Positions 31,359 through 40,150 of a stretch of 64,000 bases of DNA are shown here, in pieces (positions within the stretch are counted from its first letter, which is position 1; each line of letters begins with the position of its first letter). The notes under the pieces were generated by a model. That model was not told the origin of the DNA. It did no database searches and worked only from the letters and a program-made list of their open reading frames with translations. The position numbers and the translations under genes were made by a program. This DNA comes from Vulcanimicrobiota bacterium (GTDB lineage: Bacteria; Vulcanimicrobiota; Vulcanimicrobiia; Vulcanimicrobiales; Vulcanimicrobiaceae), in the NCBI GenBank assembly GCA_030041225.1, contig JASHOG010000135.1:1-64000 (forward strand), read 5' to 3'.

Positions 31359-32281
31359 AGCGCATAGCGGCGGTCTTCCCTGGGCAGGGCTCGCAGAGCG
31401 TCGGAATGGGTACCGACGTGGTGGCGGGCTCGGCGAGCGCACGCGAGCTCTTTTCGCGCGCGGAACGCGTGCTCGGTTACGATCTCTTCGCGCTCGTGCG
31501 CGACGGCCCCGAGGAGCGGCTGCGCGAGACGCAATACAGTCAGCCTGCGATTTTCACGACCAACCTCGCCCTCTTCGCCGCATTCGGCGATACTCGCGGC
31601 GACGACGCGGAGGTGATCGTCAGCGCCGGCCACTCGTTCGCGGAGTTCTGTAGCCTCGTGATCGCCGACGCGATTGCGTTCGAGGAGGCTCTGCACGTCG
31701 TCGATGAGCGTGCGCGTGCGATGCACGAAGCGGCGGAGCGTGCCGCCGGCGGTATGTCGGCGATTCTCGGCCTAAATGCGGACCGCGTTCGCGAGGCGGT
31801 CGAAAGTCTTGTGAACGAGAGCAACAGCGTTCTGCAGCTCGCAAACTTTAACTCGCCGACGCAGATCGTGCTGAGCGGCGACCCGAGCGCTCTCCGTGCC
31901 GCCGGCGAACTTCTGCTCGAGGCCGGTGCAAAGCGCGTCGTACCCTTGAATGTTTCGGGCGCGTGGCACTCGGAGCTCATGCGCCCGGCGATACCGAGGT
32001 TCGCGGCCGCCGTGGAGGCGGTGCAATTCACCATGCCCCGCTTCGACGTTATCTCGAACGTCGACGGGCGGCCGTACCGGAGCGTTGCACAGATCAAAGC
32101 TGCGCTCGTACAATCCGTGACTGGCGAGGTGCGCTGGCACGAGACGGCGGAGGCGCTCCTGCGCTACGAGCCCGAGCTCGTCGTCGAGTTTGGTGCGAAC
32201 CCCGTGCTCACCGCGCTCATGCGCCGCATGCCGGACGCGCCGCCGACGTTAGCGGTGAGCGACGCGGAGGCATTCGTATGA
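31349..32281 (+). CDS. fabD: malonyl-CoA:ACP transacylase
   Basis: This protein of about 310 residues moves malonyl from CoA to ACP. FPGQGSQSVGMG opens the protein; the catalytic serine is in AGHSFAEFCSL, where most homologues have GHSLGEY. The catalytic His lies in LNVSGAWHSELM and the end has GANPVLTALM. The start overlaps fabH by 10 bp; a further ATG at 31328 is open but less likely. The GHSFAE variant keeps the nucleophile. Confidence 0.93.
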   Translation: MAVKRIAAVFPGQGSQSVGMGTDVVAGSASARELFSRAERVLGYDLFALVRDGPEERLRETQYSQPAIFTTNLALFAAFGDTRGDDAEVIVSAGHSFAEFCSLVIADAIAFEEALHVVDERARAMHEAAERAAGGMSAILGLNADRVREAVESLVNESNSVLQLANFNSPTQIVLSGDPSALRAAGELLLEAGAKRVVPLNVSGAWHSELMRPAIPRFAAAVEAVQFTMPRFDVISNVDGRPYRSVAQIKAALVQSVTGEVRWHETAEALLRYEPELVVEFGANPVLTALMRRMPDAPPTLAVSDAEAFV

Positions 32282-33024
32282 CGTTTTCCGGAGAGGCCGC
32301 CCTCATCACGGGAGCGAGCCGAGGGATTGGACGCGCGATCGCGGTCGAGTTCGCAAAGAACGGCGCGGATGTGGCAATCGTCGGGCGGGATCGCGCGGCG
32401 CTGGAGGAAACGGCGGGTTACTGTGCCGCAGCGCGCGCGGGAGCGCTCGCGCATCCGATCGTCGCGGATGTCACCGACCGCGCCGCCGTAGAGGCTGCGG
32501 TCGAGGAAACCATGGAGCGTTTTGGGCGCATTGACGCAGCCGTTGCGAACGCAGGCCAGTCGGAGGATGCGCTCTTGCTCCGCCTCAAAGAGGAGGTCCT
32601 CGACCGGCTCATCGCCGTCAACTTGAAGTCTGCCTTCGCGCTGGTGGCGTCGGTCGCGAAGCCGATGATGCGTCAGCGCGGCGGTACAATCGTGCTGGTG
32701 TCGTCCATTGTCGGCTTGAGCGGGAATGCCGGTCAAGCCGCCTATGCGGCGACGAAAGCCGGACTCATCGGCCTGTGCAAGTCGGCTGCAAAGGAGTTGG
32801 GTTCGAGGAATATAAGAGTCAACGCCGTCGCGCCGGGGCTCATCGAGACGGCGATGACCGAAAAAATGCCTGACGCCGGACGAGAGCTGCTCATCAAGCA
32901 AGCCGCCTTGGGTCGTCCCGGAACTCCGGAAGACGTCAGCGGCGTCGTGGTATTTCTCTGCTCGCGTGCTGCGGGCTACATAACCGGCCAGACCATCGTC
33001 GTCGACGGCGGGGTCGTGATCTGA
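32278..33024 (+). CDS. fabG: 3-oxoacyl-ACP reductase
   Basis: This 248-residue short-chain dehydrogenase has the NADP motif [21 protein letters not shown] ([14 protein letters not shown]), the Ser in [13 protein letters not shown] and the YxxxK pair in [21 protein letters not shown]. The C-terminus [32 protein letters not shown] is that of FabG. It is coupled to fabD by an ATGA overlap. It reduces beta-ketoacyl-ACP in elongation. Confidence 0.95.
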   Translation: MTFSGEAALITGASRGIGRAIAVEFAKNGADVAIVGRDRAALEETAGYCAAARAGALAHPIVADVTDRAAVEAAVEETMERFGRIDAAVANAGQSEDALLLRLKEEVLDRLIAVNLKSAFALVASVAKPMMRQRGGTIVLVSSIVGLSGNAGQAAYAATKAGLIGLCKSAAKELGSRNIRVNAVAPGLIETAMTEKMPDAGRELLIKQAALGRPGTPEDVSGVVVFLCSRAAGYITGQTIVVDGGVVI

Positions 33025-33034
33025 AGGGAGAGCA

Positions 33035-33277
33035 ATGGCTACAACGTTCGAAAAAGTGAAGAAGATCATCGTCGAGCAACTCGGCGTCGATGAGGCCGAG
33101 GTGACACCGGAGGCGTCGATTACGGATGATCTCGGAGCGGATTCGCTCGATCAAGTCGAGCTCGTGATGGCTTTCGAAACGGAGTTCAACATCGACATCC
33201 CCGATGAAGAGGCGGAGAAGATCAAGACCGTCGGCGACGCCGTGAAGCGCATCGACGAGAGCGCGGCGAGCGCCTAG
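33035..33277 (+). CDS. acpP: acyl carrier protein
   Basis: This 80-residue acidic protein has the phosphopantetheine site [15 protein letters not shown] and the usual four-helix ACP sequence ([30 protein letters not shown]). AGGGAGAG lies about 5 nt before the ATG. It closes the fab block; fabF is not next to it. Confidence 0.97.
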   Translation: MATTFEKVKKIIVEQLGVDEAEVTPEASITDDLGADSLDQVELVMAFETEFNIDIPDEEAEKIKTVGDAVKRIDESAASA

Positions 33278-33294
33278 AGCCCAAGGAGCCGTCG

Positions 33295-34602
33295 GTGTTC
33301 GACCAGTTGAGCGACCGGCTCGGCGCGATCTTCTCGCGCTTGAGCGGACGAGGAAGGATCAGCGAAGCGCAGCTGAGCGAGGCGTTGCGCGAGGTTCGGG
33401 TTGCTCTGCTCGAGGCCGACGTTTCGCTCGAAGCGGCACGCGCCTTCGCGGCACGAGTGAAGGAGAAGGCGCTCGGCGCAGACGTTCTCACGTCGCTGAC
33501 GCCGCAACAGACGATCCTGCGAATCGTGCACGCCGAGCTTACGGCGCTCTTGGGGCCGACGGAACCGTCGGCGTCGCGCTTGCACTTCGGTGACAGCGCG
33601 CCTTCGGTGATCGCGCTCGTCGGTCTACAAGGATCTGGTAAGACGACGCAGGCCGCAAAGCTTGCGCTGCGCTTAAAGGAGCAAGGACGCCGCTCGCTGC
33701 TCGTTGCCGCTGACGTCTATCGTCCGGCTGCGATCGACCAACTGCGAACGCTGGGCAAACAGGTCGGTACCGCAGTCTTTGAGCGCAGCGAATCCACTCC
33801 GCCGTCCATCGTGCATGCGGCCATCGAGGAGGCCAAGAGGCTCGGGCTCTCCACGGTGATCGTGGACACCGCGGGGCGGCTGCAGATCGACGAGCAGATG
33901 ATGCTCGAGCTCGAACGGATCAAGGACGTTGCTCGGCCCACGGAGATGCTGTTGGTTGCGGACGCGATGATGGGCCAGGACGCGGTGAATATCGCGAAGG
34001 TGTTTCAAGAACGCCTCGGGCTAAGCGGCGTGATCTTGACGAAGCTCGACGGTGATACACGCGGAGGCGCAGCGCTCTCGATCTTTAGCGCAATCGGTGT
34101 GCCGATCAAGCTCGTCGGTGTCGGCGAGCGCGTGAGCGCATTGGAACCGTTCCACGCCGATCGCATGGCTTCACGGATCCTTGGGATGGGCGACGTCATG
34201 ACGCTCATCGAGAAGACCCAGAGTCTCTACTCGGCCGAAGAAGCCAAACGGGTCGAGCAGAAGTTCCTGCGCAGCGCCTTCACACTCGATGACTTTCTCG
34301 AGCAGCTTCGCAACGTGCGGAAAATGGGCTCTATCGGAGAGCTGCTGAAGATGGTTCCCGGCGTCGGGCGCAACCTCCCGAAAGATCTCAAGGTTCCCGA
34401 AGGAGAACTGCAGCGCGCGGAAGCGATCATCTGCTCGATGACGCAGCGCGAGCGCCGCGACCCGGCGGTGTTGAACGGCTCGCGCCGTAAGCGCATCGCG
34501 CTCGGCTCGGGAACGCAGGTCTCGGACGTCAACCGGCTCGTCCGGCAGTTCGACGAGACACGCAAGATGATGAAAATGATGAAGAACAAAGGACGATGGT
34601 AA
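33295..34602 (+). CDS. ffh: signal recognition particle protein
   Basis: This 435-residue GTPase has the N domain, G domain ([53 protein letters not shown]) and methionine-containing M domain ending [18 protein letters not shown]. It binds 4.5S RNA and directs signal sequences to FtsY at the membrane. GTG start 17 bp after acpP; its end overlaps rpsP by 7 bp. Confidence 0.96.
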   Translation: MFDQLSDRLGAIFSRLSGRGRISEAQLSEALREVRVALLEADVSLEAARAFAARVKEKALGADVLTSLTPQQTILRIVHAELTALLGPTEPSASRLHFGDSAPSVIALVGLQGSGKTTQAAKLALRLKEQGRRSLLVAADVYRPAAIDQLRTLGKQVGTAVFERSESTPPSIVHAAIEEAKRLGLSTVIVDTAGRLQIDEQMMLELERIKDVARPTEMLLVADAMMGQDAVNIAKVFQERLGLSGVILTKLDGDTRGGAALSIFSAIGVPIKLVGVGERVSALEPFHADRMASRILGMGDVMTLIEKTQSLYSAEEAKRVEQKFLRSAFTLDDFLEQLRNVRKMGSIGELLKMVPGVGRNLPKDLKVPEGELQRAEAIICSMTQRERRDPAVLNGSRRKRIALGSGTQVSDVNRLVRQFDETRKMMKMMKNKGRW

Positions 34603-34862
34603 AGATCAGGCTGCGCCGTATGGGCGCGAAAAAACAACCGACGTATCGGTTCGTCGTCGCCGACTCAAGGTCGCCGCGCGATGGCCGGTTCATCGAGATT
34701 CTCGGACACTACAATCCTCGCACGGAGCCGAAGACGGTTGTGTTCGACGAGGAAAAGGCGCGCGCGTGGCTCGCAAAAGGCGCGCAGCCGACACCAACGG
34801 TACGGCGATTGCTCGCCGAGCGTGGGCTCGTCGAACGTCTTCCGGTCCCGCAAAAGAAGTGA
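34596..34862 (+). CDS. rpsP: ribosomal protein bS16
   Basis: This 88-residue protein has the bS16 signature [41 protein letters not shown]. It lies between ffh and the KH-domain gene, the usual ffh-rpsP-khpA-rimM order. Confidence 0.97.
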   Translation: MVKIRLRRMGAKKQPTYRFVVADSRSPRDGRFIEILGHYNPRTEPKTVVFDEEKARAWLAKGAQPTPTVRRLLAERGLVERLPVPQKK

Positions 34863-35314
34863 GCTCGTTCGACGACGAGTTCGGCCTCTTCGGCGAGGAG
34901 GCGGAACCCGAGCGAGAGGCGGTTCTCCCAGGGCGACGCATTGCGGGAGCGGACGAGCGCCCGCGAAGCCGTGAGAAACCGCCGCGTCGCAGCGTTGGGC
35001 GCGTAGCGCGGCGGGAGAGGAAGAGCGAGGACCGCTGGGCACCGACCCGGCGCGCGAGCGAGCTACTCGCCTTCCTGGCAAAACGCCTCGTCACGAAACC
35101 GGATGAAGTGCGCGTCGAGCTTTTTATGGACGAAACGGGTGAGCCTGTTCTCGAGCTCGTTGTCGATCCGGAGGATCTGGGCAAGGTTATCGGCAAGAGC
35201 GGACGAGTCGCGCACGCGCTGCGCACGCTCGTACGCGCGACCGCCGAGAGCCGTGTTGCAGTGGACATCTTCGACACTCAAGAGGCGGCAACGCCGGTTG
35301 GCGGCGACGCCTGA
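34859..35314 (+). CDS. khpA: KH-domain RNA-binding protein KhpA with long N-terminal extension
   Basis: This 151-residue protein has a C-terminal type II KH domain of about 75 residues ([58 protein letters not shown], GxxG motif IGKSGR). The first 65 residues are a charged, disordered extension not present in the standard 75-80 residue KhpA. The GTG overlaps the rpsP stop. KhpA acts with KhpB on RNA in cell division control in Firmicutes. Confidence 0.88.
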   Translation: MSSFDDEFGLFGEEAEPEREAVLPGRRIAGADERPRSREKPPRRSVGRVARRERKSEDRWAPTRRASELLAFLAKRLVTKPDEVRVELFMDETGEPVLELVVDPEDLGKVIGKSGRVAHALRTLVRATAESRVAVDIFDTQEAATPVGGDA

Positions 35315-35831
35315 GGAGCCCGCTAAGCCCATTGTAGCAGCCGGCAGGATCACCGGGTGCTTCGGCATCAAAGGTGAGGTGAAGTGTGAAACGACTCGAG
35401 CGGCGCGTTCGCTCTTCGTTCCCGGTGCCGAACTGCGATACCACGTTCGCTCTAAAAGTGGCTTGGTGCGGTTAGCCGGCGTGCGCGAGCACGAACGACA
35501 TATACTGCTTTCACTCGAAGGTGTCACCGACCGCAGCAGCGCCGAGGCTTTTATCGGTGCGACTCTATACGTTGCAAGAGAGGCGATCCCGCTTGCGCCG
35601 CAGGAATATTTCGATGACGACCTTGTCGGCTGCGTGGTCGTCGGTGTGCGCGGCGAAGCGTACGGCGTCGTAGAGCGAGTCGAGCACTACCCGAGCAGTG
35701 ACGTGCTCGAGGTCGGAGGTTCTCTGATTCCACTCGTCAGCCCAATCGTTCTGGAAGTCTCTCTCGCACAGAAGCGGATCGTTATCGACCCCCCGGAAGG
35801 TTTAATAACGCCCGCCAGACCAGGCCGATAG
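35298..35831 (+). CDS. rimM: 16S rRNA processing protein RimM
   Basis: This protein of about 177 residues assists 30S maturation through uS19. The N-terminal barrel has PIVAAGRITGCFGIKGEVKCETT and the PRC-barrel part has PQEYFDDDLVGCVVVG...YGVVERVEHYPSSDVLEV and LIPLVSPIVLEVSLAQKRIVIDPPEGLI. TTG 35298 inside the end of khpA is the likely start. trmD and rplS, which often follow, are absent; a REP-like palindrome closes the operon. Confidence 0.92.
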   Translation: MAATPEEPAKPIVAAGRITGCFGIKGEVKCETTRAARSLFVPGAELRYHVRSKSGLVRLAGVREHERHILLSLEGVTDRSSAEAFIGATLYVAREAIPLAPQEYFDDDLVGCVVVGVRGEAYGVVERVEHYPSSDVLEVGGSLIPLVSPIVLEVSLAQKRIVIDPPEGLITPARPGR

Positions 35832-35835
35832 GCGG

Positions 35836-35876
35836 TCCTTCGACTCCGCGCCTACGGCGCTCCGCTCAGGATGACA
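35836..35876. repeat. REP-like palindrome between convergent genes
   Basis: The sequence TCCTTCGACTCCGC...CTCAGGATGACA contains the perfect core palindrome GCGCC-TAC-GGCGC at 35848-35860 inside larger imperfect arms. Elements of this consensus are known as dispersed intergenic repeats in many environmental bacterial genomes. It fills the 50-bp gap between rimM and the convergent lipoprotein-like gene, where it could stop transcription from both sides. Confidence 0.6.
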
Positions 35877-35881
35877 AGCGG

Positions 35882-36898
35882 TTAGCTGTTGCTAGGGTGG
35901 GTTTGCACGTAATCGCTGACGGCGTTTAAGATTGCTTTCGCAACGTCGTCGTTCGATTCCGTGGTCTCGTAGAGCACGTCCCCGAAACAGGTCCATATCT
36001 GCAGCGTGAAGCGGCTGTACAGATGCGGCCTGAAGCCGCCGACGTGCTGCTGCGTCAGCGTGCCGCTGGCGATCGTGTTATCGCGGTCGGTCCCGCAGAT
36101 GGCATCGGCCGCTGATGCCAGGTTCGCCGGCGCTTCTCCGCCGTCACGCACGGTGAAGTGGGCTGCGAGGTCGCGCGTCAGCAACGTCGTCGCTCGGTTC
36201 AGGACAGAGCTCGGCAGAGAGGTTTGCCCGTGAATACCGACGAGAATCACCGCCCGCTCCGGTCTCACCGAAGCGACGGCCACTGGACGAGCCGTTGCTG
36301 CTGCGTGGTGCGCGAAGAGATGGCTGACGTTGAAGTTCGCGCCGTTCTTAGTGGGTGCAGCGGAAGGCGCGCCTGTGGGAGCCTCTGTCGTCGTAACGCT
36401 GACCTTGGTGCCCGAGATCTCGAGCAGGGCATCGTGACACTGCAGTGCAAGCGACGCAGCATCGTTCACGCCGTAGATCTCTTGCGTCTGCGAGTAGAGG
36501 ATGACGCCGCTCTCTACCCCAACGAGCTGCGTGACGACAGCCACGCTCTGCCCTATCGGCGTAACGTATCCGGCGATGTAGTAGTCGGCTTTCTCCGTGT
36601 GGGCGTTGACGAGGAAGTTTGCGCGCTCGATGTTCGTCGGAACCGGCAAGACGTTGAAGTTGCCGAGCGTCTTGAACTCGTCAGCGAAAATATGCGCGAT
36701 CTGCACGCCGACCTTCGGGCTCAGCTCGCCGGCTGTGTCGAAGGGGTAGATGAGCACCGTCGATTCGAACGACGGGAGATTCAGGTGAACGAAGGGCGTC
36801 GGCGAGGGCGTCGGGCGTGGGCCGGGTGTGTGCGGCGCAGCCGCGACAAGGCCGACGGCGAGGCAGCATAAAACGGAAAAGGTGATAAGACGGCGCAT
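35882..36898 (-). CDS. secreted CsgG/FlgO-like protein
   Basis: This 338-residue exported protein has a signal peptide (RRLITFSVLCCLAVGLVAAA) followed by a proline/threonine linker. The core FESTVLIYPFDTAGELSPKVGVQIAHIFADEFKTLGNFNVLPVP...ADYYIAGYVTPIGQSVAVVTQLVGVESGVILYSQTQEI is the strand-helix pattern of FlgO/CsgG/TolB-N-like domains. A second similar half follows from about residue 210. Function unknown; it is not near flagellar or curli genes. Confidence 0.68.
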   Translation of the reverse strand: MRRLITFSVLCCLAVGLVAAAPHTPGPRPTPSPTPFVHLNLPSFESTVLIYPFDTAGELSPKVGVQIAHIFADEFKTLGNFNVLPVPTNIERANFLVNAHTEKADYYIAGYVTPIGQSVAVVTQLVGVESGVILYSQTQEIYGVNDAASLALQCHDALLEISGTKVSVTTTEAPTGAPSAAPTKNGANFNVSHLFAHHAAATARPVAVASVRPERAVILVGIHGQTSLPSSVLNRATTLLTRDLAAHFTVRDGGEAPANLASAADAICGTDRDNTIASGTLTQQHVGGFRPHLYSRFTLQIWTCFGDVLYETTESNDDVAKAILNAVSDYVQTHPSNS

Positions 36899-36923
36899 TA
36901 GATTCCGGTGATCGCCTTCGGGC

Positions 36924-37721
36924 TCAGGGCTGCAAAGCCCTCGCGCGAGCGCTGCAAAGCTGCGCGCCGAAGAGAAATATCGCGGCGATGACGTAAAACC
37001 AAAGGAGGAGAGCGAGAGGCGCTGAGAGCGCGCCGTAAATTCGTGTGAAGTTCACATGGATCGTGTACTGCGTAAAGGCAATCTGCACAATCGGCCACGC
37101 CAGAGCTACGAATATCGCGCCCGGAAGGGCGAAGGGCAACGAGACTCGGCGGTTCGGAAGCACGGCGTAGAGGATAAGCGACACGGTAAAGACCAGCAGA
37201 AGCGAGAGCACGTACACGAGGATGTGCGTGAGGTTCGCGATGTCGCGGATATGGGCGAGCTTCATGAAGAGTACGAAGAGCACCGGCAATCCAACCGCAG
37301 CGACGAGGAGAATGCTCGAGAGCGGTAACATGATCAGCGAAAGCGCGAGATGGTTCATGAACGGACGCCCGATCGGAACGCCGAGCGAGCGGTCCAGCGA
37401 GATCGTCACGCCCATGAAAAGATTCTTGGCCGACCAGAGCAAGATGCACAGCGCGATGACGCTCGAGATGCCGCGCCCGTACACGTACGTACTGAGGTTC
37501 GGAACGATGAAGTCGTGCAGCGTCGGCGCGAGCGTTGCGAGAAAGAGCAGTGCTCGGCGGTCCGCGTCCGGCACGATGAGCGATATGATTGTAAGAACCA
37601 GCACTGCGAGCGGAAAGAGTGCGAAGATCGCATTGAATGCGAGCGCCTGCGCGAGAAAGCCGCAGTTGTCTCGCGAGAAGCCGCGCCAGGCCTCGCGGAG
37701 CAGCGAGAAGAGTCCCTCCAT
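36924..37721 (-). CDS. YihY/BrkB family membrane protein
   Basis: This 265-residue protein has six membrane helices and the YihY family features GFLAQALAFNAIFALFPLAVLVL near the start, NLFMGVTISLDRSLGV and the C-terminal PGAIFVALAWPIVQIAFTQYTIHV...YGALSAPLALLLWFYVIAAIFLFGAQL. The family was once called RNase BN; its transport role is not settled. The ATG lies 5 bp from the start of the divergent gene. Confidence 0.88.
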   Translation of the reverse strand: MEGLFSLLREAWRGFSRDNCGFLAQALAFNAIFALFPLAVLVLTIISLIVPDADRRALLFLATLAPTLHDFIVPNLSTYVYGRGISSVIALCILLWSAKNLFMGVTISLDRSLGVPIGRPFMNHLALSLIMLPLSSILLVAAVGLPVLFVLFMKLAHIRDIANLTHILVYVLSLLLVFTVSLILYAVLPNRRVSLPFALPGAIFVALAWPIVQIAFTQYTIHVNFTRIYGALSAPLALLLWFYVIAAIFLFGAQLCSARARALQP

Positions 37722-37726
37722 TCGCG

Positions 37727-38227
37727 ATGAAGTATCGCCGCGGGATGCTGATACTCCCACTTGCGGCGGCCGTGACCGTGCTGTTCGACGGCCGGCCGGT
37801 GCTCTCGTATGCCCACGCCTACATCGCGGCAGGACGAACGTACGCACCCTTGGCGCCGTACGTCACGCGGTTCGCCGACCGGATGGACTACGAAGGCAAG
37901 AGCCTCATCATCCGGCGTGGTGAACGTATGACCAGACTTGTCGTTGCGCGCGTCTCTCCCGACGCGCTGGATAGGGAATACGTGGCGATCGCCCCCGTGC
38001 TTCGGTCGCTGGGCGCAAGCGTCAGTTACGATGCGAAGCAACGGCTCGTCGAGGTCGTCTCACCTGGACCAGCGGCCGTCCAGACGCCGCGGCCCTTCGA
38101 CGCCAACGCGTTCGAGGTCGCACCGCACGTCGTTTTCACTCCGACGCCTATCCCGCAAGCGCCGTTCGTCTGGCGCGGCCCTGCCATCCCTCGCCGCACG
38201 CCCTTACCGTACCCCGAACCGACCTAA
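37727..38227 (+). CDS. secreted copper-amine-oxidase-N-like (stalk) domain protein
   Basis: This 166-residue exported protein starts with a signal segment (GMLILPLAAAVTVLF). The body VLFDGRPVLSYAHAYIAAGRTYAPLAPYVTRFADRMDYEGKSLIIRRGERMTRLVV...YVAIAPVLRSLGASVSYDAKQRLVEVVSPG repeats the amine-oxidase N-terminal-like module common in cell-surface proteins. The tail is proline-rich. No Shine-Dalgarno sequence precedes the ATG. Confidence 0.75.
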   Translation: MKYRRGMLILPLAAAVTVLFDGRPVLSYAHAYIAAGRTYAPLAPYVTRFADRMDYEGKSLIIRRGERMTRLVVARVSPDALDREYVAIAPVLRSLGASVSYDAKQRLVEVVSPGPAAVQTPRPFDANAFEVAPHVVFTPTPIPQAPFVWRGPAIPRRTPLPYPEPT

Positions 38228-38244
38228 GCACCGGAACACCCGAC

Positions 38245-38754
38245 CTACGAGCGGTGCGTCTGTGCCGCCGGTGCGCGACGTGCGAAGAGGTTCAGGATCG
38301 CGAGTATGATCGCCGCAACAAATGCCATCACGATCTGGCGCGGATCGGTGACGTAGTGTAGGCCGAACGCGCTATCGAGCGAGTACGCACCGTTGCCTGC
38401 GAAGGCGATCGCGAGTGCAGCCGCGATATTTCCCGTGTTCAGCTCCCAACCGCCGCTGGAGACGAATACTCCCTTCGTTATATGGACCGTGAAGATCGCG
38501 ACGAGCATAACCATCACGATCAGCGCCGGGCCAATTCCCCCGCCGAGCCCAAGCAGCGTCAAGAGGCCGCCGCCGAACTCCCCCAACCCGGCGGAGACGG
38601 CAAAGAATATACCCGGCTGAAAGCCAAGGCTTTCCATAAACCGGCCGGTGCCGACGGGGCCGCCACCGCCGAGCCAACCGAAGAGTTTCTGCGCGCCGTG
38701 CGCCGCAACGGCTCCGCCGAGCAGCAGACGCGCCACCAAAATTGCAACGCTCAT
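38245..38754 (-). CDS. DoxX family membrane protein
   Basis: This 169-residue protein has four membrane helices and the DoxX signature: ILVARLLLGGAVAAHGAQKLFGWLGGGGPVGTGRFMESLGF, FFAVSAGLGEFGGGLLTLLGL, MVMLVAIFTVHITKGVF. DoxX/DoxD proteins are linked to quinone-dependent oxidation and thiosulfate or envelope redox; the precise role here is unknown. The ATG is next to the stop of the upstream deacetylase-like gene. Confidence 0.9.
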   Translation of the reverse strand: MSVAILVARLLLGGAVAAHGAQKLFGWLGGGGPVGTGRFMESLGFQPGIFFAVSAGLGEFGGGLLTLLGLGGGIGPALIVMVMLVAIFTVHITKGVFVSSGGWELNTGNIAAALAIAFAGNGAYSLDSAFGLHYVTDPRQIVMAFVAAIILAILNLFARRAPAAQTHRS

Positions 38755-38755
38755 G

Positions 38756-39640
38756 CTATCCCGGACCCGAGTCCGTAAGGCCGGGTTGCGAGGCATCTTC
38801 CGTGAGCTCGCGCACAAGGACGAAGCGGACGCCTTCCGCCTCCAGCCTAGGGATCGCCGCTCGCAGCGCTGCCAGGGTCGTCGCGTGCGGATGGCCGATT
38901 GCGATCGCGCTGCCATGGCTTCGCGCGAGCGCGGCGGCCTGCCGGAGCTGCGACTCCGTGTAGGCGACATCGGCTCGATTATCGAGAAAGACGTCGCGGC
39001 TCGCCGTAGGCACGCCGGCAGCACGCGTCGTCTCGGCCGCCACTGATGCGCTCGTCGTCATGGAATCGACAAAGAACAAGTTACCGTGTCGTGCAATTGC
39101 TGCGGCAACATCGCGCATAACGCGCGGATCGGCAGTTGCCTTGCTCCCTTCGTGATTGTTCACGCCTTGTACGAATGGGATGTCGGCGAGGTCGGCGGAG
39201 ACCTGCGCTGCGATTTGCGCATCGGACATCGTGGTCGTGATCTTTCCCGGTCCAGGATTGAGATGAGAGCGCGGTTCCATAGGCAGATGGAGCATGACGC
39301 CTTTCCCCGCGGCCTGCGCCTCATCGGACACCAGACGCGTATAGCGCACGTCGGGAAGGACGGAGAGCGTGATCGGAATAGGAAGTGCGATGAAGCTCCG
39401 TTCCGTGCGCAATCGCTGCCCGCAATCGTCAATGATGATGGCAAGCTCGGCACCTGACGTCCGACGAAAATATGTCGGCGAACTGGTCGAAACCACGGCC
39501 GTGGGCGGAATGCGGAGCGGCAGTCGCGCAACGTGTGGGTGGTGGTGACGGTGCGCGTGGTGGGGCGCCCAGCAACCGGAGAGTGAGCCGGCGATGACGA
39601 GCACCCAGAGCCATCGTGGTCGAGCCGAGGGAGGGTTCAT
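38756..39640 (-). CDS. divergent polysaccharide deacetylase lipoprotein (YibQ-like)
   Basis: This protein of about 294 residues has a lipobox (VLVIAGSLSGCW) after a short signal sequence and then a divergent polysaccharide deacetylase domain (DUF610/YibQ): ELAIIIDDCGQ, LPIPITLSVLPDVRYTRLVSDEAQAAGKGVMLHLPMEP, GVNNHEGSKATAD, FFVDSMTTSASVA and GSAIAIGHPHATT. YibQ proteins are probable periplasmic or surface hydrolases. ATG 39640 is used; GTG 39649 is possible. The ATG shares a CATG with the divergent gene. Confidence 0.85.
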   Translation of the reverse strand: MNPPSARPRWLWVLVIAGSLSGCWAPHHAHRHHHPHVARLPLRIPPTAVVSTSSPTYFRRTSGAELAIIIDDCGQRLRTERSFIALPIPITLSVLPDVRYTRLVSDEAQAAGKGVMLHLPMEPRSHLNPGPGKITTTMSDAQIAAQVSADLADIPFVQGVNNHEGSKATADPRVMRDVAAAIARHGNLFFVDSMTTSASVAAETTRAAGVPTASRDVFLDNRADVAYTESQLRQAAALARSHGSAIAIGHPHATTLAALRAAIPRLEAEGVRFVLVRELTEDASQPGLTDSGPG

Positions 39641-40145
39641 GCCGTTCACTTCGGCATTAGCGGGAGTAATGGCCCGCTACATTACCCACCCGCAGGCACA
39701 TTCGCTCTGGGCAGGCGGCATCGTGGCAGGGATCATGGGCGGATTCCTGTTTCATGCCTTTCTCTTCGCCGTCGGCGCTGCGCACTATCCGTCCACGTAC
39801 CAGTGGATCGCCTCCGGTCTTCTCGGGAAGAGCGCATTCACGAGTGTCGACGGCGCGCTCATCGGCATTTTCCTTCACTTTGTGATCTCGATCGCCGCGG
39901 CGATTCTCTACGGCTACGCGGGTCAGCTCACGGGGCTTCTCGGCCGGCCCCTGGTCTCCGGCACGATCTTCGGCGTCGTGATGAATGCGGCGATGGACCT
40001 CATCGCCTTTGAGCGGGGTATCTCCGCTCTCCCGTCCGGCTGGCACGACATCGGCATCGGGCTCGCGGCACACGTGATCTTCTTCGGGATCCCAATCGCG
40101 CTCTTCCTCAGTCGGTACGAGCGCGTTACGGTTCCCTACGTGTAG
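39639..40145 (+). CDS. four-helix membrane protein of unknown function
   Basis: This 168-residue protein has about four membrane helices (AGGIVAGIMGGFLFHAFLFAVGA, IGIFLHFVISIAAAILYGYAG, VSGTIFGVVMNAAMDLIAF, IGLAAHVIFFGIPIALFL). GGGAGGG lies just before the ATG at 39639; another ATG at 39669 follows GGGAG closely. It is 5 bp ahead of aroC, so it may be the first gene of the aro transcript. The family is not recognised. Confidence 0.7.
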   Translation: MPFTSALAGVMARYITHPQAHSLWAGGIVAGIMGGFLFHAFLFAVGAAHYPSTYQWIASGLLGKSAFTSVDGALIGIFLHFVISIAAAILYGYAGQLTGLLGRPLVSGTIFGVVMNAAMDLIAFERGISALPSGWHDIGIGLAAHVIFFGIPIALFLSRYERVTVPYV

Positions 40146-40150
40146 CGGGA

